From Oopsacas minuta (taxonomy: Eukaryota; Porifera; Hexactinellida; Lyssacinosida; Leucopsacidae): a DNA stretch of 64,000 bases. Made by a program: the position numbers and the translations under genes. The notes beneath the pieces are model-generated. The model saw only the letters and a program-made list of their open reading frames with translations. It was not told where the DNA came from and searched no databases. This document shows positions 41,202 to 51,798 of this stretch, in pieces. Location of the stretch: contig JAKMXF010000319.1 in assembly GCA_024704765.1 (NCBI GenBank), forward strand, positions 285,791 through 349,790, written 5' to 3'. How positions within the stretch are numbered: position 1 is the first letter of the stretch; each line of letters begins with the position of its first letter.

Positions 41202-42473
41202 ATGGCTAGCGTAGAAGTGAAGAGAAAGTTTATCGAACAAGTAAAAGAGAGTAGAAGTAAGATTAGAGACTGCTTCAAGAAGTCACATGAAGCTCTACAA
41301 CTCAGAGAGAGTATCCTCCTCTCTCGTATTGATGAAATCGAGAAAGAGTATAATATCAAAAATGAAGAAATGCAGGAGTTATTGGAAGCTTTGGATAAAT
41401 CAAAATCATTAATTACAGACACTCTGACTTCTAATAAACTTAAAGCCACTCATCGAGGAATAGAAATACTAATAAATAAACAGATCGAGGAACTATCAGT
41501 CGATACAGACAGAAGTATTGAGTTTGAATGGAACAGTCATTTCGAAGCTGACATAGAACAGCTAGGGAGTATTATGCTTAACGGTCAGACTAACAAACCT
41601 CCCACTCACACCTTCCCTCCTCAAGTGAAGCCTGTTGTACCTGACTACAAGGCTAAACACCTTCCTACTGCTTACTGCTGTAAGAAATCTACAGACAAGA
41701 AAGCTCCAGGAGAGCTGCACGGTTCCAGAGGTATAGCAATACATTACCAGACTGGAAATATTTACATAGCGGATTGTGACAACAATCGTGTACAAGTATT
41801 TAGCAGTAACGGAGACTATCTCTTCATGTTCAGTGAGAAGATGTACTACCCATGGGGAATCTGTATATCTCAGAATAAATTGTTTGTTACACAATTCTAT
41901 GCTAATTGCATTAATAAGTACGAGCTAGAAGGGAAACTAATCAAGAGTGTTGGTAGTGAAGGGAATGAAGAAGCTCAGTTCAATTATCCACTGGGTCTAG
42001 ATGTCTCTGATAGAGATAGCAATGTGTATGTATGTGATTTCTATAATCATAGAGTTCAAATCTTAACTCAAGAACTCAAGTTCCATTCCATGCTAGGAAT
42101 AGACTTGTTTGTGTATCCACGTGATGTTAAGGTTACAAGAGACAGAGTATTGGTGCTAGATAACAGTGATCCGTGTATGTTTGTGTTCAATTCAGATCAC
42201 GTTCTAACCAACAGACTGATAACTAGAGGTGTTGGCAAACAAACAAACGATCCAAACTGTTTCGACATAGACAGAGACCATAACATCATTATGAGTGACT
42301 ACTATAACCACTGTGTGTGCGTATTTAGTCAGGAAGGAGAACAGATTCACAAGTTTGGGAAGGAAGGTCAGGGTATCGGGGAGTTCAGTTACCCATGGGG
42401 AATAGTACTAGACAACACAGGACACATTGTTGTTGTGTGTGAGAAGAATACTAATTGTCTCCAATTCTTCTAA
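41202..42473 (+). CDS. Coiled-coil/NHL-repeat protein, array copy 6
   Basis: 423 residues, intact, last gene of the array. It shares the IEILINKQIEELSVDTDR segment with copy 2 and the SHFEADIEQ to HGSRGIAI block with copy 4, then diverges: MYYPWGICI, QFYANCI, FNYPLGLDV, CDFYNHRV and SYPWGIVLD are its own loop sequences. KQTNDPNCFDIDRDHN and HCVCVFSQ are further private changes. Same six-blade propeller without RING or B-box. Confidence 0.9.
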   Translation: MASVEVKRKFIEQVKESRSKIRDCFKKSHEALQLRESILLSRIDEIEKEYNIKNEEMQELLEALDKSKSLITDTLTSNKLKATHRGIEILINKQIEELSVDTDRSIEFEWNSHFEADIEQLGSIMLNGQTNKPPTHTFPPQVKPVVPDYKAKHLPTAYCCKKSTDKKAPGELHGSRGIAIHYQTGNIYIADCDNNRVQVFSSNGDYLFMFSEKMYYPWGICISQNKLFVTQFYANCINKYELEGKLIKSVGSEGNEEAQFNYPLGLDVSDRDSNVYVCDFYNHRVQILTQELKFHSMLGIDLFVYPRDVKVTRDRVLVLDNSDPCMFVFNSDHVLTNRLITRGVGKQTNDPNCFDIDRDHNIIMSDYYNHCVCVFSQEGEQIHKFGKEGQGIGEFSYPWGIVLDNTGHIVVVCEKNTNCLQFF

Positions 42474-42810
42474 CTGACTGAAGAATTCTTTATAATTTGT
42501 ACTATTTAGCGAAATAGTTTATTGTTTATAATTTTGTTTACTTTATTGATAATGATTATTTCCAGTTTTGTAGAGTTTATCTTATCTAAAGTGAAAGTTA
42601 ATTGTGTTAAGGAAAAATGACATAAAAATAGGTTAAGATACTTTGATTACTACCCCCTCTGGATTCAAGACATTATCAAATGTTTTCATAATATGTAGTA
42701 TCTGATTGATGTAGAACTCGTATAAGACGCACCCCCTTAGGAAAACCAATTTAGTTGTTACTATCCGAGTTCTACTCCATTAAGATATTTCCCTGCTCCA
42801 GCTCAAGGTA
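42474..42810 (+). other. 3' flank of NHL unit 6, internally deleted
   Basis: The common flank jumps from aggttaagat to actttgattactaccc, missing about 170 bp present after copies 1, 2, 4 and 5. Confidence 0.55.
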
Positions 42811-43510
42811 CAGTGAAACCTTTGGAATCGAGGCATGTGTGATACTGTGAAAATTTCTGACGTCCCGATTGTGGATTCAGTGTGGTATTGTGTCAAAATC
42901 ATCATTTCCGTATATATGTACTTCATATTATGTCATACTATTGTTTCGTATTGCTAGTCGCACTGTAACGTTAAAATATTTCATTCTGCTACATATTGCT
43001 TATCCTGAACACCACGTCATCACTGCAAGGGCTGCTACCCAGGCTCTCCTCGACCTGGAGATATTCTTTCAGGATCAGGGGAAGCAGTTCGACGCTGAGT
43101 GGTGCGCACTGCGCAGTACACGCTGACGAGGTCAAAAAGGTGGCAGCAGAAAAGCTTCAGAAGTCGACAAGGACTAGCCAATTCTTCTCGCAATGGTAGT
43201 GTAGGTTCTGTGTAGCACATGTTTACCCTCAGAGGCGGATTGAATTGATTTCTTGTTCACTTATGTTGCATTTATATTGTGTTATATTCGATAGTTATTG
43301 CGAAAATAAACATTTATCGATTTGATTTCAGTATTGATGCTCCGATTGCGTAGGGGATTTTAGTATTATTTCTATGCGAGCTGAAAGAATTAGATTTTCA
43401 CGGTTTGCTCCGATTCCCAGATTGTCGCTCTTTCCCCGATTGCAGAGGTTCATTTGTATGAGAAAATATTTTCGCAAAATTCAAGTGCCCCGATTCCAGA
43501 GGTTTCGCTG
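42811..43510 (+). mobile_element. Tigger-like element in unit 6, both ends present
   Basis: CAGTGAAACCTTTGGAATCG at the left and, reversed, CAGCGAAACCTCTGGAATCG at the right, flanked by TA. 700 bp. Keeps the transposase-tail frame over 42869-43126. Confidence 0.76.
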
Positions 43511-43941
43511 TAATGAGCATTGGTTATTTTCTGTGCTAACTAATAATAATATTCTTCGACCATTTCAGAATTGCAATTATTTTGTTTTATTCTTATTCGT
43601 CTTTGTAACTAAGATATTCTTGTAAATCGATGTCATTCAATCTCCATAAATGAATCTTATTCACGCTTATTCTCTGCTTTATAACTAAAAATAGTTATTT
43701 TATACATCAGAGTAATTATATTATAGTTTAATATACTTTTAGTATTCAATATGGTAAATGGTTGGATACTTTTGTCCTTTAACTGTATGTATGTTTTGGC
43801 TCTGCTGTTCACACCTTTTGAGATTAAGACACCAAATTTAGCATGTATACTCGTAGTGACATCTAGTTCTGCATCTGTCATTTGGAATTTTTCGAATGTG
43901 TTTATTTCACACCTCTGTATTTTATCCCAATCAGATTGTAA
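43511..43941. other. Shared unit sequence left of the hAT insertion
   Basis: Matches 11639-12070 closely, except that the 36 bp at 43828-43863 are inverted relative to 11955-11990. Ends at cagattgtaa, the left half of the hAT target duplication. Confidence 0.55.
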
Positions 43942-46778
43942 GCGGGCCGGATTAAGCATCTTGCGGACCCTGTCCGCTACCTTTCGTTCAGGCCTTTCCT
44001 TGACAACGGATAAACAAACACAAAAATACAGATTTAATAATATAGATTCTTATTTTTTTTACGAATTTTTTGATCCACAAATTTAAAGACTATTTCTTTG
44101 TCGTCGGTTTCTTCCAATAGCTCCCGCTCAATCGTAATCATTGCTACATCAGTGAATCGGTCCTCTGACATTGATGTGCGTAGTACATTTTGTATATGTT
44201 TCATGTAGTTAAAACATCGTTTATCAGTCGCTACCGCGCACATGATAATCAAACAAATTCGCAATGCTATGGTGACATTGGGAAATACGCTGTCGATGCT
44301 ATGGTTGCACAAATAGAGATATACACCGCCGAAGCTTAGACGATTATCATCACCGAGATTCCTAGAAGTACACTTTATTCTCAGCTCTTCCCTAGGCACA
44401 ACTGACATGAAAATACGATAATGTATGACCTCCTCAATAATTTAATGGACGTCTTTGAGGTGTTTAGGATATTTGTATATCAAATGTTGAACCTCTCAAC
44501 AACTTCTTCTTTTGGGGCGGTCGCACATAAATTAATCAGAAAGCCAAACAATGAGTAGACATCCTTGTAGACCTCTGTACGACGAATCAGTTCCACAATG
44601 AGGAGGTCTATAATTGGTAGAAATACATTGATCCTGAATGAATCAATTTTGCTGGTTGAATGTTAACCTTGATGTCTACAGCTCCCTCGGGAAGGATCTT
44701 TTCTTTCCTTTTGCGAAATATTATTTGTATCCAACAGAATCGCAGTGAAGCGTTCCCTCAATGACTTGAAGTATCCAACCAATGAATTTAGGAGATATGA
44801 TGTTGCACTAAGGTCTAATGAAGCATCTTGAAGGCATTTGTTGACGCTGTTGATTCGATGCAGTATTTGATTCCACAATTCTTTAAGAAGTGGGGTATCC
44901 CAGATGGACAGTGTACCAGATAGATTTTCAGCTTCATGTCGAGTAGATGGCTTTTGTTGCAAGTCGTTTGCAATTTCCTGCAATGCTTCGTCCAGCTGAT
45001 CATAACCTTCTTTCAAAGCACTTATCACCTGAGCGTGCACTGACCATCGCGTATCAGCGAGATTCTTTGGTTCTAGTTTATATCCAAGGTGATCGGTCAA
45101 TACTTTCCATCGGAGGGGCATGTTCAAGAACTTTCTTTTGCATTCCGTTATATTTGCCAGACATATTTGCAGCGTTATCGTAGCACTGTCCCCTCATGCC
45201 TCCAAAGTCAATTCCTAGTCTATGAAGTAATTCGAGTGTTACATTTGTAAGTGAGTGCCCAGTGTATGAGAAAATGGGGATGAAGGTAAGAAAGCGTTCT
45301 ACAGGTTCATGTAGATGGGGGTGAATATAACGGATCACGACCACAAGCTGGTCTACATGACTGATATCTGGGCTTGAGTCAACACTGATGGAGTAATATT
45401 TTGCCTTTTTTACTTCAGCTACGATCGTATCAGTTGGTTTCTCTGCGATCACAGCGATGAACTCATCATCAATAGTGGAAGATAAATATGATACACTCCC
45501 GCGCCCTTTGTTCGCGTATTTGGCGATGTGACCAGCAATGAATGCATCGAACTTTGCAAGAAGCTTTCAGTGTGTTAATATAGTTGCCTGAGTTAATACT
45601 ATTATGTATATCTCTCATCGGTTCCGCGGAAAGCCAATCCGTTGGATCCAAGGAATTTTACTACAGCAATTACTCTCTTTGGAACCTGTGACCAATAAAC
45701 ACGTTTAAACTCTATAGAGATGTTCAATTCACTGTTAATGTGACCATGTTGACTTTTTCGCGTAATCAGATCGAGAGTATATCGGCGATGATAGAGAGAG
45801 TTTTCATGACATTTTATTCGGTCGAAGTGTCTCTAGTCATTGAAGCCTTGTACGAAGGAATTGTTGGATTGTTTCGATGTAGTCGACATACTAGTGCATT
45901 GGAAGCAGTATACATTACCCGACAACGGTGAGTAGCAGAGCCATTCACGCTTGCCCAATTCGTCATTTGCATGTTCAAAATGAGCATTTTGTTCTGAAAA
46001 TATCTGGACTCACCATTATTGTATACCCTCCTCTTCAATGCCGGATAACTCGTTGAGCGGTTGTGCGCAGCAGCAGTGCCTAGTCGAATTAGCTGGTCTG
46101 TCATTTCTGGGGCAGAATTTAGCGATTCACGCCAAGTTGACGGATCTTTCAAATGTATAGACAATTGAGATATTACGAGAGGAGGTGAACTGTCTTCTCC
46201 AGCAGAAATATTAAGCTCCTCATGTACCTGCTGCAATTGTCCAAGACCATTATTAGATTGTGTTGGTGCGGAATAAGTTGTCAAGTTTTGGAAGCTTTGA
46301 TATATAACCCTCTGTGGAAGTAGCAGCATCTCGTTTCTGCGGCCCACTTTTGTGTTTGTAGGAAGACATCGAATCAAAAATATAGCAAAGACAACTTATT
46401 AAGGAAAGTATCAAAATATACAAATAATTTGTAATAGTAGGAAATGATGATTAGTTATTAATAAACAACTATAATATGTTATCACCATTTCACCTTAGTT
46501 AATTCATAGAGTTCATTGTTGACAAATTAATATCCAACCTTAAGAATAAGGAATTAGTCTTATGAATTGAAAATACAAAGAAAGACAATTCCATTATGAG
46601 CAATTAGCTAATAATTGAAGTGGACAAGGTAAGTAAACTAAAACATCTAAAAGATTACCTAAACCCGGCCCGGATCTGCGATTAGGTAAATATTCACTGG
46701 TTTGGAGACCCTGCGGCCCCCAAACCAGTCCAAGTCCTGTGCGATCGCACATTCCGCATGTGCAGTAATCCAGCCCTG
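43942..46778 (-). mobile_element. hAT transposon, 2.84 kb, with target duplication
   Basis: Left end gcgggccggattaagc, right end (reversed) CAGGGCTGGATTACTGC; short imperfect inverted repeats. An 8-bp duplication, GATTGTAA/GATTGTAG, flanks it at 43934-43941 and 46779-46786. The uninterrupted site cagattgtaggg exists at about 12070 and 26394, so the insertion is certain. It lies inside the duplicated unit and contains one broken transposase gene. Confidence 0.86.
44034..46377 (-). pseudogene. hAT transposase (ZMYM/TTF type), disabled
   Basis: Starts at 46377 with a long N-terminal region and a degenerate TTF-zinc-finger-like stretch (STWRESLNSAPEMTDQLIRLG; RYFQNKML). A later frame (45452-45078) carries AKYYSISVDSSPDISHVDQL with the first Asp and MRGQCYDNAANMSGKYNG with the second. 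Then NLADTRWSVHAQVI (45127-44663), and finally the C-terminal dimerisation part ending SMSEDRFTDVAMITIERE (44408-44034). Four or more frameshifts divide these parts. Its family resembles the spacer 4 hAT but the two are clearly different elements. Confidence 0.84.
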
Positions 46779-47110
46779 GATTGTAGGGTTATATAATTAT
46801 ACATAAATACATAAAATTCGTTCTGGTGGAGTGTTTGTAATTTAATTAGCTCTGTAATGTATTTGTATTGATGTAGACTGTAATTCTATTGGTCAATGCA
46901 TTCTATTTAATATATATATATATACTGATTTATCATATGATTAAGCATATTTTGGCACCTTTTCCTGAACATCTCAAAATTATCCTAGAGATTAGCTTCC
47001 ACTTGTTAAATAGTGGTAAACAGAGACGTAGAATTAGATTTTTAGTATTTTAAATGTCTAACAAGATTAGTAAATTTCAATTTTATCTTTCTTTGACTAA
47101 ATGATTATTT
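46779..47110. repeat. Shared unit sequence right of the hAT insertion
   Basis: Continues the unit block (gattgtagggttatataatt...) with a plain TA tract near 46912-46923 and the tatatactgatttatc block. Confidence 0.55.
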
Positions 47111-47795
47111 GGACCATATACAATACTATACTTGTTTATCATCCCCGCCCGACCCATTTCATCTCCCTCCTCGGCAATTTTTATTTTAATACATATCTTT
47201 ATTTAATACTTATATTCGCAAATGAGCATCTTCGAAACAAGCTAATTATTTAACACTAGCGCCCTTCGCTTGCTAGGCCGCTGAGCAGTGTGCCTAATCA
47301 GGTGATTTTCCGAAAATCCAAAAAGGTGGCAATGGCATCATAATTTCGTCAGGCATGAATTTTCGTCCAAGACTCAAACCTGTCCGAGTCAGGCCCAAAT
47401 AACCCTCCCTGTATGGCAAAAATCAGCCCTGGGGTGTGCACTACATTTTTATTATTATTATTTTTTATCATTATTCTTATATAGAATTATAGATTAATCG
47501 CATTTGAATAATATTGATTATTGTAGTATAACCACAATAAGCATAACGTAACAAAACGTTGGTAATTCTTAATAATTTGGTTAAACACAGTGTATTTTAC
47601 TGATTGTTTTTCTGCGTATAATTATAAGCTATCTCACCTACCCTACTTGAGAGTTCCAGTTTTTTCAATTTTACTCTTCTAAATTTCATAGATACATATT
47701 AGTGAAATTATGCTAAGCAAAAATTAAAAATAAGATGCCGCCCCTATTTCGCAGAAAAAAAGGGATGAGAAACAAGTAATTTGTTTTATATGGCC
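47111..47795. mobile_element. Harbinger-like MITE, 685 bp (copy B)
   Basis: Nearly identical to 15767-16452 including both flanks, so the two copies arose by segmental duplication, not by separate insertions. Confidence 0.62.
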
Positions 47796-48340
47796 TTAGT
47801 AGAATAGCAAACTTTCAATAATCCACTAAAGTTAATTTGGTGAAATTAAGCCTGCTGCAAATTACCAGCAAGGGGCGTCCCCAAATTACTTGACGTGACG
47901 TTACAGTAACCTCCCAAAGTGCATAACTATATGTTTTATGAATAAGATAACGCCACCTATACATTCAGAACATATGGTGTATTGCTTGCTCAGTGTGTGA
48001 TCGCCTTTTTGGAACCTAAAACACAAGCATTTTGACGACCCCTGAGGTAAGTATATCGCTAGCATATCGGAAACCAATCCAGTGAAATTGGACCCCTTAC
48101 TAATTTCTTACACTAGCTATAATACGCCATAGAGTTTGTTCTTTGGCCATTGTGTATTAGTCATCAGGCCGCCCTTAACGGCCTACAACAAAGCTTTAGA
48201 TACGATGTCCTTGAATCAATAACTATTGGTCAAATATTGACACGAATGTATACTCGAAATTCTTGGTTTATAATAGAGTATTCGGTGTTCTGACAGGTTA
48301 AATATTGACTAATAGCTTAACATGAATGAATGCACACTTT
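47796..48340 (+). promoter_or_regulatory. Orphan X module (NHL promoter copy) upstream of HIBADH
   Basis: After the leader-like start (agtagaatagcaaactttc) the sequence switches to the X block also found at 12480-12960, with the donor GAG/GTAAGTAT conserved (GT at 48047-48048). No NHL gene follows. The next coding sequence is HIBADH, preceded by an acceptor-like ctctgtctag ending at 48958. It may be a dead relic, or it may now drive an alternative HIBADH transcript. Confidence 0.4.
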
Positions 48341-48644
48341 GATGGTCTCGGGGAAATTACTCGTCATTCTATGTAATTTTGAGGTACTTCTGGCTTGGCT
48401 GGAGTGTGATTTTACTCTCGATTTGTGATTATAACTACTTGTATGTTTTCCCTCACAAACTATCTGCCTTTCCACTTCCGACGTGTAAAATTTCTGGGTT
48501 TCACAGTGGTCGTTTCGGTACTACCCGACACTTATTCAAAATCATCCTATATTTGTAGCCAAGTTGTATTATACACGTATAACGTATAATACATAATACA
48601 CGTATTATGCGTCCTATATTAACCTCGAAATATGAGATTGTGAC

Positions 48645-48715
48645 CAGGGATGTCCTGCTCTAATTATAAGTATGGGAGCGGTGCTCCCACACGCTCCCAC
48701 AGCAGGACACCACTG
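48645..48715. mobile_element. Tiny hAT MITE, 71 bp, with 8-bp target duplication
   Basis: Ends CAGGGATGTCCTGCT and AGCAGGACACCACTG (inverted, mismatches near the tips). A perfect direct repeat ATTGTGAC lies at 48637-48644 and 48716-48723. A hairpin-prone ggagcggtgctcc core lies within. Confidence 0.83.
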
Positions 48716-48723
48716 ATTGTGAC

Positions 48724-48966
48724 ACTGCTAGACTTGTATAAGTCACATTATTAACAAGAATTATATATTTGTTCAACTATGTTGGAATTTCTCATTACAA
48801 TTCGAAACTCACTGTTTTGATGCAAAATATTTATAGCAGAAATCACCTTAATAGAAATTACGTCACTAAAAATTGTAGATTGAACGTATAACACGTATTA
48901 TACCTAAATACGTATAAACAACTTATATTTATAGTTCTTCATTCTATCCTCTGTCTAGATAGCAAG
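48724..48966. other. 5' flank of HIBADH
   Basis: AT-rich, with recurring cgtat/atacg motifs; acceptor-like ctctgtctag ends nine bases before the ATG. No promoter element identified. Confidence 0.3.
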
Positions 48967-49917
48967 ATGTATCGTCCAGCATTACTCATCACTCGCTTCC
49001 TGAAACCATTATCCTCTCATCGTGCCATGAGTACTCGTACTATAGGATTCCTAGGTTTCGGAAATATGGGATCACACATGGCTACTAATCTAATGAAAAA
49101 CGGATACAACCTTATGTTATATGACGTATCAGAGGCTAACACGGCTAGAGCTAAACAATTAGGAGCTACGATACTGTCTAGTCCTAAGGAAGTTAGTCAG
49201 AATACAGACATAGTAATTACAATGCTACCAGCAGGGAAACATGTATATCACGCTTATTTAGAAAAAGACGGTTTGTTTGAAGGCGCTCGCAAGGATTCAA
49301 TATTTGTGGACTGCACAACATGTGAGCCTACCGTCTCCCGTCGTATGGCAGATGAAGCTGCTAAGGTTAGCGCTATCTATCTAGACTCACCTGTCTCTGG
49401 TGGAGTTGGGTCTGCTAGAGACGCTAGGCTAACATTCATGGTTGGTGGACCTGTTAATGGTTTGGATAAGATCAGACACCTATTGAATATTATGGGTAAG
49501 AATGTTATACATTGTGGTGATGTGGGTATGGGTGAAGCAGCTAAGATCTGTAACAATATGATGCTAGGTATAGCTATGATAGGTACTTCTGAAGCTATGT
49601 CTCTTGGTATAGCACTAGGGATAGATCCTAAGAAGCTGGCGAGTGTGTTGAATGTTTCTTCAGGGCGTTCTTGGTGCTCTGATACTTACAATCCATGTCC
49701 TGGGGTGATTGAGAGCGTACCTTCTTCTAATGACTACAAGGGAGGCTTTGCTACTGGTTTGATGAAGAAGGATCTTGCGTTAGCTCAGAATATTTCCAGT
49801 GAGTTGGATTTATCAACACCATTAGGCGCATCTAGTCTGCATATCTATAGATTGTTGTGTAAGAAGGGTTATGAACACAAAGACTTCTCTTATATCTTCA
49901 AGTTTCTACAGGAATAA
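48967..49917 (+). CDS. HIBADH: 3-hydroxyisobutyrate dehydrogenase, mitochondrial
   Basis: A single exon of 316 residues. Oxidises 3-hydroxyisobutyrate to methylmalonate semialdehyde with NAD+ in valine breakdown. An N-terminal stretch of about 20 residues rich in Arg, Leu and Ser, with no acids, fits a mitochondrial targeting peptide. It is followed by a Rossmann motif G30-x-G32-x-x-G35, the substrate-binding DSPVSGG at 140-146, and the catalytic Lys193 in GEAAKICNNM. The C-terminal helical domain has the family's SGRSW...PCPGV and GF...LMKKDL segments. Slightly shorter than the human enzyme (336), mainly at the N terminus. All residues checked are present. No introns. It lies 6.5 kb past the last NHL gene. 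Confidence 0.96.
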   Translation: MYRPALLITRFLKPLSSHRAMSTRTIGFLGFGNMGSHMATNLMKNGYNLMLYDVSEANTARAKQLGATILSSPKEVSQNTDIVITMLPAGKHVYHAYLEKDGLFEGARKDSIFVDCTTCEPTVSRRMADEAAKVSAIYLDSPVSGGVGSARDARLTFMVGGPVNGLDKIRHLLNIMGKNVIHCGDVGMGEAAKICNNMMLGIAMIGTSEAMSLGIALGIDPKKLASVLNVSSGRSWCSDTYNPCPGVIESVPSSNDYKGGFATGLMKKDLALAQNISSELDLSTPLGASSLHIYRLLCKKGYEHKDFSYIFKFLQE

Positions 49918-51098
49918 CCTGGATTAATTCGTTTCATTACTCTAAGTAATTAATTCTTATTATTCGAACTTATATTAATTTTGGTATTATATTAATTTTG
50001 GTAACGTAACTTCAATAGGCCCAACTAGGGCTATTTGGTTGGACACTAGCCAACCCTTGAACTTGACTGCCCCAGGCTTGTCAAAAGGTCAGGTGATTTT
50101 CAGTTTTTTTAGTACAGCTCTAATAGAGAGCAGTGGCGTAGCAATAGGCGGTTCAGGTTATTCATTGAACTTGAACCCCGATGTCCAGAGCTGTCCCCAA
50201 AGTAAATCAGCAATTCTTCGCAGCATATGTAAGATTGCTGATATACTCAAAAGCATCGGGCAGGGCCGAGTCTAAGGGATTTATGGATATACTGCCAGTA
50301 TTTACTTAGCATATATTTGACGAGAGCCTATTACATTGAAGATATATCATACTCGAAACTAGTTGAGCGTATTATGGAAGTGATCCAATTCTGTTTACTT
50401 GGTAAGGGATCAGATTAGCAAGGTGGGATTATTAGAGAATAAGTAATTCCGGAAATTCCCTGAAGCCTGAAAATGACTCCCCTCTCTGAAAGTGGAGGAA
50501 TCACTGCTGAGGTCGCAAGTCCGGGCTTTCGCCTCGTGCCGAGTTCAGGCTTGACTATAATTATCTGCCAGTATTTGCATATAAAATTTCCTAGATTTTC
50601 ACCACAAATATATAATTACCTTTAATAAACGTGTATTTGGCTCCATTCTATTAATAGAATTGGTATAAGTAAGTTCTCTATTGAATATTGTTATAAATTC
50701 GTATTCTGGTTTCTGTCGGTGGAAGCGAGCAATCAGGTATCGGGGTGAGATGATGGATCCTTTGTGACCTCTATTATAACAGTTGTCTTCTATGTATTTC
50801 ACTAATTTAGTATAATAACCAAATTACATCTAATCTACTAATACACTCGAACTTCTCTCTTATTCCGACCTCCGAGATACGCGCATTTTGCGAATACAGT
50901 GTAACATCCACAATTGAGGCGTGGAAACGGGGAATTCTTGGAAACGAGTGAAAATAAATAGATTAATTCCTAGTCCCATACCACTGAACTTCCACTATAG
51001 CGGATACGGATAGCATTTTTCAGCAGTGAAACAGTGAAAATATTTCATCAATTTGTTATTTAGGAAATCGATTTTATCTGTCACCTTTACATAAGAAA
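49918..51098. other. Intergenic, one transposon terminus
   Basis: CAGTGGCGTAGC at 50131-50142 is the same terminal string as at 327-338 (reversed). No partner found. Open frames here look accidental. Degenerate pogo-like text (tacagtgtaacatcc) near 50898. Otherwise nothing. Confidence 0.35.
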
Positions 51099-51365
51099 TG
51101 GCTAGTGTAAATGTATCTGAAGATGTCTCAATATTCTAACAAGCAAGAGACACAATAGATAGAGATATTAATGAGATCAAACAGTGTCTTAATCATAAGA
51201 AATTACAGCTGTTTGAGGAGATTACTAATTTAGAGGATGAGTATAAACATAAACAACAATAAACACAAAAAGAAATGCAGAAGTAAGCAGAGTTAATAAA
51301 AGATACCGAAGAAGAAATGGGAGAGAAAAATCTATTATAGTTACAGCTTGAATATATCCAGGAAA
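51099..51365 (+). pseudogene. Relic of an NHL-array gene (coiled-coil start)
   Basis: Begins ATGGCTAGTGTAAATGTA, like the array's ATGGCTAGCGTAGAAGTG, preceded by a similar taagaa. The frame then reads ARDTIDRDINEIKQCL and LFEEITNLEDEYKHK, aligning with the array coiled coil (ESRSKIRDCFKK; LLSRIDEIEKEYNIK), and ITNLEDEY / IDEIEKEY is clear. Four in-frame stops interrupt it and no propeller follows. An old, truncated copy 8.6 kb beyond the array. Confidence 0.68.
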
Positions 51366-51465
51366 TACGATTATTATTATTATTAGAAATACCTCTAACT
51401 TTCCAATATCTATCATGAACCTCTGCTGTGTAACTGATAATTACAAGTACATGAAGAATTCTTAC

Positions 51466-51798
51466 CATGGACACATTTCTGTTAATATTCACCTATAATT
51501 TGACAACCTTTAATGTTATGGCCAATCTTCTTGTAAATATATGGCATATACCCGATTTCCGATACCCTGATAATACATTTGATATGATATCTCTGACAAT
51601 TCTGAGGCAATCTTGAAAATGACCATATATGGTATTATTGATGACTGTGCAATAATCTTTGGACATATCACATCCAAATGTATTATCAGGATATGGGAAA
51701 TCGGGTATATACCATATGTTTGCAAGATGATTGGCCATAACATCAAAGGTTTTCAAATTATACGTGAATATTAGCAGAAATGTGTCATCTATGGTCAC
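51466..51798. repeat. Long inverted repeat, 333 bp
   Basis: Arms of about 110-130 bp are imperfect reverse complements (both contain gatttcc, acccgattt, gttatggcca and gacacatttctg on one strand). A loop of about 90 bp separates them. Possibly an aged foldback element. It would give a long RNA hairpin if transcribed. Confidence 0.65.

Noticed and set aside
50039-50275. 78-codon ORF after HIBADH
   Set aside because: No homology recognised; crosses a transposon terminus.
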